A stretch of DNA of 64,000 nucleotides, taken from assembly GCA_935421135.1 (NCBI GenBank), contig OW285190.1, positions 12,658,501 through 12,722,500 on the forward strand, in the 5' to 3' direction. Numbering within the stretch: the first letter of the stretch is position 1; every line of letters starts with the position of its first letter. A program made the translations under genes and the position numbers. The DNA comes from Bugulina stolonifera (lineage: Eukaryota; Bryozoa; Gymnolaemata; Cheilostomatida; Bugulidae). The notes under the pieces are model-generated. The model saw nothing but the letters and a program-made list of their open reading frames with translations. It was not told where the DNA came from and made no database searches. Of the stretch, positions 34,162 through 45,500 are shown piece by piece.

Positions 34162-34793
34162 ATGCGTGTCCGAGGGATCGTCCCGGAGGAGAGGCGGTGC
34201 ATGTCCGAGTCGGTTAGGACGGTATCGTCCCGAAGTACCGAAGGTACTTCAGCATGACCCGACCCGACTGGCACGACCTCATTCCTCGAGGAGTTCCCGA
34301 GATCAGCAGATAAGTCGTCGTCGTCCAAAAGCAACAGTACCTCGTCCAAGTCTATTGGCTCACCTGGTAAGTCCATTAGTAGGCCGACTAGGGAGGGCAC
34401 CGCCCTTGTTGATGAGTCTTGAATAGAGTGCTCTGTTGTCCGACTAGGTGTTGACTGAGTGGTGGTGTTGAAGGTACTGGGGGATCCATCAGGATCCTGG
34501 CCTTTTATAGGTGTGAGGGCTGCCCTGGTTCTCCTTGTAGTGTGCGACGTTATGTCTGCAACAGCCAGCTTCTCACCATGTAGTAGGGCTACGTTGCGGC
34601 GGAAGTGCACTCGTCTAACCCCGGTTGTTAGATCTATTTTGATCTCAAGGTTGTCTGGGTCACCGGATCTGTCTGTTGGATTGGAGAGTAAACACGGGCC
34701 TGGCCGTGTCGGCCTACGATAGGTAGTCGTCTGGGCAGCCCATTTGTGATGAATCTTTTCTATTATAACCTCTGGGGTCGGCCTCGCTTCCAC
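34080..34793 (-). CDS. Retroelement ORF, middle part, unknown function
   Basis: The 237-residue ORF has a basic N-terminal part (including IKIDLTTGVRRVHFRR), a Thr/Ser-rich linker and an acidic Leu/Asp-rich segment (LDEVLLLLDDDDL). It has no recognised protease, reverse-transcriptase or integrase motif. Its position between a repeat-rich upstream ORF and the finger ORF, on the same strand and before the 3' LTR, makes it part of the same element. It is probably a piece of a longer frame. Confidence 0.45.
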   Translation of the reverse strand: MEARPTPEVIIEKIHHKWAAQTTTYRRPTRPGPCLLSNPTDRSGDPDNLEIKIDLTTGVRRVHFRRNVALLHGEKLAVADITSHTTRRTRAALTPIKGQDPDGSPSTFNTTTQSTPSRTTEHSIQDSSTRAVPSLVGLLMDLPGEPIDLDEVLLLLDDDDLSADLGNSSRNEVVPVGSGHAEVPSVLRDDTVLTDSDMHRLSSGTIPRTRICIPMILYKVLLSRVTRTTRPTQTLII

Positions 34794-35403
34794 CGGGCCT
34801 TCCTCCTGTATGGTAGGGGTCTGTTTTCCCTAGTGTAGGGCGTAAGCATCCGGACGTAGGTGGATCTGCCTTTTGAACCTCTGCCCCAGTCGGGCGGTGG
34901 GAATATCGGGTGTTGGAAATAGTCGACAACACCTTCCTCGAGGCGGTTTGCTCCTTGTCTACGCTCTTGGATACGCGGCTTCTTAGCCTGTCGGCCCTGG
35001 TCCTCTACTTGCCTCTTTTTCTTCGCTGTTCCTCCCTCGGCTTCTAGCCCCCCTATCGGGTAGCTAGGGCGTCGGCATTGTTCATCGACGCCATGCGGAG
35101 TTGTACTGGGCGGTAATGATCCTTTTCCTCCCTCGGCCCTGGATCCTCTGTGGGGGTGTCCTTGACGTCGGCATTGATCATCGACGTCGGGCGCAGGTGT
35201 ACTAAGTGATGAGCTTCCCGTTCCTCCCTCGGCCCTGGATCCTCTGTGGGGGTGTCCTTGACGTCGGCATTGATCATCGGCGTCGGGCGCAGGTGTACTA
35301 GGTACTGAATTATCCGTTCCTTCCTCGACCCCTGGTCCTCTGTGTGGGTGTCCAGGACGTCGGCATGGCAGGAGAAGCTACCCAAAAAATTGCTTATCTC
35401 CAA
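34714..35403 (-). pseudogene. Broken upstream ORFs with 96-bp tandem repeats
   Basis: Two further open stretches (34714-34932 and 35053-35403, minus strand) sit in different frames and look like frameshifted continuations of the element. The distal one contains about three tandem 96-bp (32-residue) units with the repeated phrases DVKDTPTEDPGPREE and HLVHLRPT. Upstream sequence that should hold pol is missing, so the element is 5'-truncated near 35410. Confidence 0.5.
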
Positions 35404-35517
35404 ATTTTAGGGTGCAGCCAGATAGCCCATTTTGGTACTAACGCAACGATAAGGGTATGACTATGATCATGCATGTATTGTATAATAAGTGTACAAGGTA
35501 AGACAATAATGCATGAA

Positions 35518-36199
35518 CAGGGTTGGGAATCGACAATAGCATTCGATATTCGATAGCGATTTTCGTTGGTCTATTCACCATCGATTCCACCTAATCGTTG
35601 GTTTCCAACAAAGCCATCGAAATGCATGTATTCGTTGGTTTTATAGGGTTACAGCTGCATTCGATTGTCACAAAGCTGCTAATTGATCTGCTAGTAGTGT
35701 TTAGTACAGGAAATAAATAAAAAGCCTCGTAGCTTAGTTCTTATCTTTTTAATAAAAAAATGATGATACACTGTTTTATTTAATAATAAAATAATAGCCA
35801 CTATTTGCAAGCTAGGATGAAGTGTGAGTGGCTAGCAATAAATGAGAAATAATAGCCTGGTATTTCTGGCTAGGATTTGCTGTACATAGAAATATTTGGA
35901 GGCTAAAAAGAAACATGAAGGTAGAGGAGATAACTCTGAGCTATGAGAAAATGCAAATAAAACTGGTAATATTAGGCATGTTTGTTATAACATTTTAAAG
36001 TAATAGACAAAATTAGTAAAGACAATAAATTTCTCCATATACATGTGCAATTTCCAAAATTGTCATCGACTGTACAATCGATTGAAGTACAATCATTGAT
36101 TTGGTAAAGTAACAATCGAATGCTTGTATTCTTTGGTTTAATCAGCATAATCGAAAATCGGAAATCGAATGCAAAAGTAGATCAAAGTTCCCAACCCTG
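35518..36199. mobile_element. hAT non-autonomous element, family CAGGGTTGGGAA, copy 2
   Basis: This copy has the same ends as copy 1 (CAGGGTTGGGAATCG and TTCCCAACCCTG) and is flanked by exact 8-bp duplications TGCATGAA (35510-35517 and 36200-36207). The interior matches 29092-29792 closely, with small deletions. There is no ORF. Confidence 0.92.
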
Positions 36200-37019
36200 T
36201 GCATGAATGAGTAATTGTATATAATGTCAGTGAATGGCTAGCCTGGTGTAGCAATAACGGCTGCTTCACCACAATTTACTAATACTACTTATATAGACTA
36301 GTTCTTTACCATGATTGCATAACATACACGTACAAACGTACATGCCCTGCTACACCTGGCATAGGTCTTACATGGATTGGAATGCCTACTAAAAAAAAGT
36401 GATGTTTCGGAATTTTTTGAAGTTGTTTTCTACTTGACTTGCATTCGACTTGACTTGCCACCAAAATTTTGGAAATGACTTGACTTGTTGACTTGCAAGT
36501 CGACTTGGACCCAACTCTGAAAAATGTCTACTAGTCTAATTCCTGAATACCAGTAGCCGAGCTTTTAGCCACATGTACTTTTAGAGAGTTCATTGATCCT
36601 TTTCCTGTGTCAAGGTAAATTTGATTCCTGCTTTGTAGGTTTGAAGTACATAGTGTCTGTAGTAGAATCTTGTAAGAACCTTGGCTATGTAGAACAATGA
36701 AATAGAATTAATATACAATCATGTTGATGTTTTATGATGTATTTTGCTTGCAAAAGAATTATTTATGAGCAACCTGAAACTTAGTTCCACAGACAAACGC
36801 ATTGACCCAGTAGAATAACCCCAGTAGAATAACCCCAGTGGAATAACCCCAGTGGAATAACGAGCTGGGTACACTGTGCTTGCAACCTTCCCTATACTAA
36901 TAGGTTGGTACCATGGTCACTCATAGGCTATTGATCATAATTGGAAGTTGTCCTCACTTACCTATTTAAGCAACACTAAAAATAAGGGTGGAATTATTAC
37001 ACATGAAGTAATCCTCTCT
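36200..37019. other. Intergenic stretch with a short tandem repeat
   Basis: About four copies of a 15-bp unit (CCAGTAGAATAACC type) lie at 36807-36860. At 36425-36524 a GACTTGACTTG-rich stretch ends CTTGGACCCAACTCTG, resembling the right end of another hAT element, but no matching left end was found. No gene is seen. Confidence 0.5.
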
Positions 37020-37297
37020 TACAGATTAGTATTGTAAAGCTATCCATTCAATCTAATAATAGCCAACAAATTAGTGAATTACTAAGAAAAAATTGTACTT
37101 TGGTGGGATTCGAACCCACGTCCCTAGGGATGAAAAAGATCGTCCCTATGGATGAAAAAGATTGAGAGCTCTACCATTATACTATCAGAACAGCAACTAC
37201 TATTATGGCAAACATGAGGGCACAGGCTGGCCGTACACCTAGTAAAAATGAGGAGGGTGGGTTATTGTGGGTACACGTATACTCCTGTATAACCACA
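37020..37297 (-). repeat. tRNA-derived SINE, copy 1 of a pair
   Basis: On the minus strand, a box A-like TAGTATAATGGTAGAGC and a perfect box B GGTTCGAATCC (37116-37106) sit inside a unit about 280 bp long. The same unit, with head, flanks and tail (TTAGTAATTCACTAAT), recurs at 58921-59187. The tRNA-like part has an internal duplication of a GGGACG/TTTTTCATCC phrase and no acceptor-stem pairing, so it is not a working tRNA. Confidence 0.75.
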
Positions 37298-37578
37298 CAA
37301 GCATGGTGATTAGGTGCTACAGAGCTTGGGTTTAAACCTCAGTTAGGGGCTTTTCTACAGATGTGCAACCAAATCCCTGGCAGCTCAAAAATAAATTTCT
37401 TGGCAAAAACATATAAAAATGTATAGATAATAGGCATATTCCGATATTGCACCGTGCAAGCTTATAAATAGCAATCTGCGGCAATAACAATATATTTTAT
37501 TCAATAATATAACGCAAGGCAAGCCAAGCGTGCCTGGCAATAATAATATAAAGTATATTCACTTAGCGAGGGGATTTC

Positions 37579-38465
37579 CAGGGCTCTCAAGTTGCTCAGT
37601 CAAAAAATCCGAGCAGATGCACCATGTACTGCAGTGTGAGCAGTGTAGTACAGTGCTTACCAAAAGTTTAAGACCACCTCACATTTTTCAATCATAATAG
37701 TTCATAGTGTGATCTGCTGCTAAATTATGGTTGTGTGATTGTTTCTGTTGTTTTTTTATTAATTATAAGTGTTTTGACTTTATTTACTGCTATACACTAG
37801 TACTCTATCACACACTATTACATGGTAACAGTCAAGTAACTAATAGTATATACTGGTAGTCTATCACATACTATTACATGGTAACAGTCGAGTAACTAAT
37901 AGTATATACTGGCACTCTATCACACACTATTACATGGTAACAGTCAAGTAACTAATAGTATACACTGGTACTCTATCACATACTATTACATGGTAACAGT
38001 CAAGTAACTAATAGTATATACTGGTATTCTATCACACACTATTACATGGTAACAGTCAAGTGACTAATAGTACATGTAGTATTACTCTATTAGCAATTGG
38101 TCAGATATATAAATAAAGCTGTTGGTCACCTACATGTACATATCTATAATTGCTCTGTGAAGTTAGCCTAAGTAATTTCTCACAGCCTAATAATCCCAGT
38201 ACACCGTGTAATTCAGTCCTTGACCTTGGAAAATAATAAAATTAGTAGCTTTTTCCTAAGGATTCCTAAGTAACTCACAAGCTATGAGATGAGCTGAAAA
38301 TTAATTTGGAGATTGTAAAGCTTTTCAATTGAAAACATATAGCTATTGTGAGAAAATCTCCCAAAATCCGAGCAGATCATTAATAATAGAAAACCTTCCG
38401 AGCTCTCCAAGCAAGCACTGAAAATCCGAACTGCTCGGGGAAAATCCGAGAACTTGAGAGCCCTG
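37579..38465. mobile_element. hAT-like element with an internal satellite array
   Basis: The ends are CAGGGCTCTCAAGTT and AACTTGAGAGCCCTG. GGATTTC flanks both ends (8 bp, GGATTTCC, if the first C is counted as target). Subterminal ATCCGAGCAG-type repeats occur on both sides. A 56-bp tandem array fills part of the interior. There is no ORF. Confidence 0.85.
37795..38075. repeat. 56-bp tandem repeat (about five copies)
   Basis: The phrase CTATCACA recurs at 37805, 37861, 37917, 37973 and 38029, exactly 56 bases apart. Units share ATTACATGGTAACAGT and differ at a few positions. The array lies wholly within the hAT-like element and was probably amplified inside it. Confidence 0.9.
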
Positions 38466-39541
38466 GGATTTCCCTTCAGAGCAAGCACTAGTCAAGCACT
38501 AGCTCAAGTTGCATTCCGGATAGTTAGACCAGTGCTATATGAACCAGTACAGTTTCCAAATATTAACGTAATAATATTTAATAAAAGAATTATTGGTCAA
38601 CGAAACCTGTATTCTCTATATCAGAAAAAAACATTGTAATGGACAGTTTTACAATTATTTCTCATTACTTACAAATAAGTGACAAAGTATTTACTGTACA
38701 ATTGATGCAGATTCTAGTCAGCTTTCAAGATACTCTATAGTTCCGTTCCGTTGGCTGACAGAACAATCTTCATGTAGCAGCAGCTACCAGCTCTGTTCGG
38801 CCAGTTAAGAGTTTCAGACCTTGTTTTATTATATCCTTGTCTATATTAGTAGGGGGCTCTAAGACAACTAGGTTCTCATTCTACAAGCAGCAGCAACATT
38901 TATTAAGATAAAATGTATATAATATTCACTGTCTATGGATGTGTGCTCGTACGAGTATATCAGTATAACCACTGGACAGCTTAATACCAATGACAAGTTG
39001 TTGTCCCTCGTATTTATCCATTCAAAAGTCAAGACAACAATATGTATATGTACACGTAGTTGTATTCAATAGGTTTTGGTGCCATTGTCTAACACAGCAA
39101 ATGTGTGCAGTAAATAGAAACACAGCTGGTAAATCTGCAAATTACAAAACTGAAAAATTCACAAACATTGTGAAGCAAAGAATTTCAAAGCCGCAAACAA
39201 GATAGATCATCAATCCCAAGTCTACTCTGAAGAACATAATCTAGTGCAAAGACGGTAAAAGGAAAGATCGGTCATTCAATGATACTACCCTTTCCCACCA
39301 AATAAGCCAAAATTGGCGGCCGACGTCCATGATTAACTTTCCCGCCATTTGCCAACTGAGATTTAGAATAGATATTAGGCTGGTAATATTTAGCACCTTG
39401 TATCCATATATTGTTTATACAAATAGAGGGTTGAGGCATTCTTATTGGTCCGCGGAACACAAATAGTTACAGCAGATTTGCAGACAAGATGGCACAACTC
39501 CTTAATTGATCCAGACACGTTTAGAGGTGGGGGACAGATAG
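38466..39541. other. Intergenic stretch below the ZC3H13-like gene
   Basis: No gene is recognised. A locally GC-richer patch (39300-39500) contains TTTCCCGC (39338-39345, E2F consensus), an inverted CCAAT (ATTGGTCCGCGG) and AAGATGGC (YY1-like). This combination resembles a promoter, but no exon follows convincingly on either strand. Confidence 0.35.
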
Positions 39542-39547
39542 TTTATT
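39542..39547 (-). terminator. AATAAA polyadenylation signal
   Basis: On the minus strand AATAAA begins 22 bases after the TAG stop of the ZC3H13-like gene. This implies a very short 3' UTR and supports the chosen last exon. Confidence 0.6.
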
Positions 39548-39568
39548 CCTGGAGTGATCTCTCTTTGC

Positions 39569-42500
39569 CTATAGATTTTTACTCACTGCATTGTTAAAGT
39601 TGAATTGTCTTCTCATGGCTAGGTCATATCTGGCACATAATGCTTTTCTGCTTGGTCCAATGGAGCTGAATATTTCCTTCCTTTGAACTTCTTCACGCAC
39701 CTTTCTAGTATGGAAGGTGGCCATATCATCTTTTAGTTTAGTGCCTGTATATGAGGGCACAATCATACACTGTTCAATAATACTATTAACAGAATATGGT
39801 GTAAACTAAATGATCTTAATTCTTAATCCACAAACTATTGTCTGGCAGAACATTCAGATTCTTAAGATTTCAGAATAGAAACCGATCTTGATGCCACAGA
39901 GTTTAAAGAAACACACCTATTTCACAGTAAAATATGCGGATTTAAGATAAAACTGAAATTTATTGCAATATGCTGTCAACAACTCACCTATGAGCTGTTC
40001 TACTGCTGCAGAACGTTCAGCACCGGCGTATGCCTTAGAGATGCCAAACTTCTTGAACAGGTTAGCAGGAGTAAATCTATCCATAGCATCAGATGAAGCC
40101 GCTACAGCAGGTTTGTTCTCCTTACTTTGTGACATGAGTGACTGCCAGTCAATGTCCAGTATGCCAACTACATCTGAAGTAATTACGCACAGAAACTAGT
40201 TCTATATCTTAACATTTTATAGGATGAAGACAGTATCAATATTCTACAAAACAACTAGAACTGCCCAGTGCTTGTACCTATAACCGTGATGACTTTTCAC
40301 TCACCTGTGACTACATGTCACTCACCTGTGACTACATGTCACTCACCTGTTACTACATGTTACTCACTTATGACTACATGTCACTCACCTATGACTACAT
40401 GTTACTCACTTGTGACTACATGTCACTCATCTGCGACCACATGTCACTTACCTGTGACTGGTTGTCCATCTTCTTCTATATACTCATCTTCCACCTCTAT
40501 GTCTGCTGGTTTATCTTCTACCTTCTCAGATTCATCAGGCTTGGTTACGTCTCTGGATGTCGACTCACTCACTCTTTTCTCGCTTGTCGAGCGTTTCTTG
40601 GAATCTGTTGTAGAACAACTTTAATAAAAGCATATTATACGTAAACCTGAATGTGCAAAGATTTGAATGTTCGAAAAGTATGTGACTGTGTTCTTACAGA
40701 AGCCATTCACATAATATTCTCAAATGGAACAGGAGACTACTACAGTACCTGACACATCAGATTCTCTATTAGACCTTGGTGATCGGGCATAGTCACTCCC
40801 AGCTCTTCGCTATGTAATGTAAAACAAACAATGATAATAGAATCATCATAGCTAGCCGATTATAGAAAATACTATTCTAAACATGGCACACCAAGAGGGT
40901 CGCAGCCAGCAGCATATGAAATGCATGTGCGCTGGAATATTATTTCTGATCAGAAATGTTTGGAGCATGTAGATATTGCACAAACACAAGTAAAATCAAA
41001 GCAATCATTACAACTAGGAATTGTTGCCATGAGATAACGCACACCAATTACTACCATCTATTCTCTTGCGCACCGCTGACACAGAGAGAAGAATGTGATC
41101 TGTACACTGACCTCTCTAGAGTCGGCCGTTCTATCTCTATCATAGTCATCTCTCCTAGACCTCTTCCTATCAGGTGTCGGGCGTTTATCCCCAGATGGAC
41201 TGCGTTCACGTTTATACCTCCGGTCATCATATACGCTGTCATGGGGACCTCCGTCATGCCCATAGCCTGCTCATGTGAAATACCCTTGGTGATTATTTAT
41301 AGAAAAATATCACCAAAAGCAATATTACATGATACGTAACATTACTAGGTTTGTTGGGTGACAATATAGCACATGTATCATGCAATGTAATACAATACCA
41401 CAAAGGAGTCATAAATGAATATAGCAATAGCAATAGGAGGATAGTAATGGTTATGTCTTACCACCTCTGCCTCTGCCACGACCTCTACCCCAACCTCTTC
41501 CTCTGTATGCACCTCTGTATCCACCCCTGTCTGGACCGCCATACATATCATCAGCATGGCCTGGAGGACCACTGAAGTGTTCTGGGGGCATCCCCTGCGG
41601 TGGTGGACCACTATTATACCGATCATAGGGAACACCTGCATCTGATCTTCTATCTGAATATCCGCCTCGGCCCCTGCCTACAACAAATATAGCAGCTCAT
41701 CCCAATGACTTTTACTACAACAATATAAATTATATCATTTTACACTAAAACATTTAATGATATGAACAGGCAGGCTAATAAAAGCTAATAACCATATATA
41801 TTGATTTAAACAACAGAAAATTAGTAAATTATTTATGGCTGCATTAGCGTAAAATAATGGTTTTAGAGAGCCTCAATGATATTAACTGAACTTGTAACTT
41901 TTCATATCAATTTTACACTATTCAGGTATGGATCCTTTACCTCTGAAGCCACCCCTGTCAGGCCCATCATAGAATGGGGGTTCCCTGAGTCTACTGTTAA
42001 AGTGTGCCTCTGTACCAGGTATTAGTGATGGATCAGGCCTCTCCCTATAGTCTGGGTAGTCAGGGCCCCTATTTACAAGTAACACAGCCATTGGTCATCA
42101 ACACCAAAAACCTACTCCACACACTTTCATTACAATTATACAGGAGTCTGGCTTGAATAGGGAACAGCTGAAAAAACTATATTAATATACTGCAGGTTTA
42201 TATGTGCAGTGCCACTGCGACCAGAGTAATTACTATAATATGCTATGCTACACAACTAATCATAACTACATAATGACATCATATCGCGTGTAACATGCCT
42301 GTTTCCATATGGACTCGGAGGTCTCCTATCTCCTGGCGATCGAGGAAGAGGGGGAGGGCTAGATCGCCGACCCCTCTCGCCTTTTTCAACACTTCTTCTA
42401 CTAGATCCATGATATCTGTCCTCTTTCTCTCTCTCCCGCTCCTTCCCTCTATCTGAATGCCTTTCTCTCTAAAACATGGCAATTATGATAACCAGCAACT

Positions 42501-45500
42501 CATTGACCCACTACATATCCAATATTCAGCTACGGAGTTGTCTTCTCTCAATGGCATGAAGCACAGTGCAATAAAGCACAACTAAACATAATATGTACAG
42601 TGTACATGTATAATCCCAAGATTTTATGCAGATTGGCAATACATGTATGTCATACATAACATAACAAATAATGTATACGAACTAGATAATACATATTAAA
42701 TGATATGTTATACCGTCAGTATAGAGACAAGAACTACCTTTTCTCTCTCCTCATATTTATATCTTTCATCTTTACGATCTCTAGAATCGTATCTTTCATC
42801 GTCCCTTCTACTCCTGAAAAATACAGTCAACAGTAAAATAATGTATACATAACTAATACATGTGCTAGTTGGTTGGAGCTGGTGTTGGAGAAGGGCATCC
42901 ACATTTACAATGCTTCTATAGCTACTTTGCCAGTGGTGAAGTGTCTTCCCCATCCCAAAAATAGAAAAATGTAAAGTGAAAAATTGTTTTCTTACCTGGA
43001 TTAATAAGGAGAAGCAAAACCATCAAGTCTTTTTACATATATATACACACTTATTACACTCACTGTTAATACTAAACAGTCATACAACAGTATATTTACT
43101 ATATACTAGTACTACCTTATGAGATACTAATACTACATGTTATCTACCAACAATACATACATACACACTTCAAATATGTACGTGTATGTGTAAGTGTATT
43201 ACATGTTTCTACAGTGAGAAGATGACTCCACAATAACAAAGCAATGCCACACACCTCGAGTCGTCTGCTCTTTCATAATCACGCCTGGAGGATGATGAGT
43301 ATTCTCTCTTATCGTCTTTATACTCTCTACGACTCTCTCTCTTCTCCTCATACTCTTCTCGTCCATCCTCCTTCCTATAACAAAAGCCACAGTCCGTACC
43401 GATAGAGCTTGCGCATTTTTCTAATCCATGTTTTATCAAAAATACATAAAAAATATTCATTATTAAACACATTGGCAACAATACAATAATACAGCAGCTG
43501 ACCAGGCATAATTTCACTTCTACAGTCTTTGTAGAATAGAACTTGTATAACAAATGATCAGCAAAGTCAGTATTCAGTTAGACTATATGAATGTTTAAAC
43601 ATGTGCTGTATTTACCCATAGCTGTCTTTGGATCTCTCCTCTTTTCTGTATTTAGCATCATCTTTGTATTTAGCATCATCTTTATATTTAGCATCATCTC
43701 TATATTTAGTATCATCTCTATACTTAGTTTCATCTCTATATTTAGAGCTCTCCTTCTCCTTGGAATCATCTTCCTTATGCTTACCATCACGCTTGTGTTT
43801 AGATTCCTTTTTATAGTGAGAGCTGTCTTTGTTCCTCGCGTCATCAACATCCTCTTCATCTTTGTATCTGTGGTCATCTCTCTCGTCTCGTCTTGGTTTG
43901 CCGTTATGGAGTGATTTGTGTTTGGAATCATCTCTACGCTTGTGTTTGCTATGTACATCGTCTTCAGGCTGGCTGCTTTCTCTGTAGCTGTATATGAATT
44001 TGCAGATGATAAAGTCAGTAAACACGCTAGTAAAGTCTAGCTTTAATAAACAAGAAGCTTTTAAAAGTTCAATGTGTACAGAGCTCTTTAGGAGTACGGT
44101 AGCAATCATAAGGCAAACATTAATAAAATAAACTAAAATGAACAATGACTTCAAGGTGATAATTTGGAGGCCTGAAATTTAGGTCGTGAAGACTCTATAA
44201 AGTTCTCCCCTACAGATACTACCCCACAAAAACTGAAGAGAATACGCATACACTAGACCAGGGGTTCCCAACCTGGGGTACATGTAGTGTACCCCTAGGG
44301 GTACATTTTAGAAATCTAGGGGGTACAAACAAGTTAACTCAATACATTTTTGACAGTAATTTTCAGTTACAGACTATCAATTATGAATTATCATGATCTA
44401 CATGTATTACTGAACTGAACATCAAATGGCTCACTGATGCAAATAAAGTTGAGCTAAACCAGTGTGAAAGCCATACAATACTACATTCGAAGAAAGTTAT
44501 GTTGCATAGTTATCATTAAGTAACTGACAAATAAAAATTCCATACCATACTCCATTTATTTACCATTTTGGTAAAGTATACAATACATGTAATATTAATC
44601 GAATTAAACCAAAGATATCCTTGATTAAACACAGTTTTACAGAGGGGTACGTTGTTTGTTACAAAGGGCTACAAAGGGGTACGTTGTTTACTACATGACT
44701 GCCAAGGGGTACTTGGCTAAAAAAGGTTGGGAACCCCTGCACTAGGATGACACCCCTCTACCCCAAAAAAATTAATTAAAGGAATTTCAGCCACAATCTA
44801 CTATATTCATCCCTGATTGCTCGAAATAAAAGTACAATGCAATGAACAGCGTTTGTTAGTGGTAGCACAAAATTTTTTGTCAAAAAATTATTCAATTTGA
44901 AATTTTTCCCCATTTTCTTGGCGTGTTCAGTTAGATGCATAAATGAACATACCATTTGGGATATGGACAATAAGACTGGGGTGAGATACTCACTGGTCTT
45001 CATTCCTCTTCCTTCTACCATCTACTGGAGATCTGGATACAGACCTTGACCTGGACTTTGACTTTCTCGAAGGTTCTGTAATGTTAATATATTGCATAGT
45101 ACTAAAATATGGGTTGATGACAATATAGGCTACTATAACAGTCACGACTATGTAATAATTGAAATAATACAGACAGTATGGAGCTACTCCTACCGCTCTT
45201 CTGGTGCCCAACTGATAGCAATCCTTCTGGAAGATGGTTCATATAACGGTTTCACATGTTTTATTATTTCCTAACAAGTGCTACTAGAACAGAAATTCAA
45301 CTGACCTGAATGGTGTTTCCCTCTCTCTCTAGTCTCACTAACATGCTCTTTCTTAGAGTGCCGTGGAGGAGGGGTGACTGAGTGACTCCTACTCCTGCTA
45401 CGACTCTGGCTGGATCCTAGGCATATATTATTTAGTGTATATTATGACTTCCAGTGTTACAATACAAAAGCAGTTTTATCGTTTCAAGCACTATGTACAT

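Noticed and set aside
37095..37188. A working tRNA gene on the minus strand
   Set aside because: The box B is perfect, but the acceptor stem does not pair, the middle has a duplication, and the surrounding unit recurs as a dispersed repeat. SINE is the better call.
40298..40462. CRISPR-like regular repeats
   Set aside because: Units are directly adjacent without spacers, in an animal gene intron. This is a minisatellite.
43591..43914. Hydrophobic plus-strand ORF resembling membrane segments
   Set aside because: It is the reverse reading of the KYRDD-type repeat in exon 15 of the ZC3H13-like gene.
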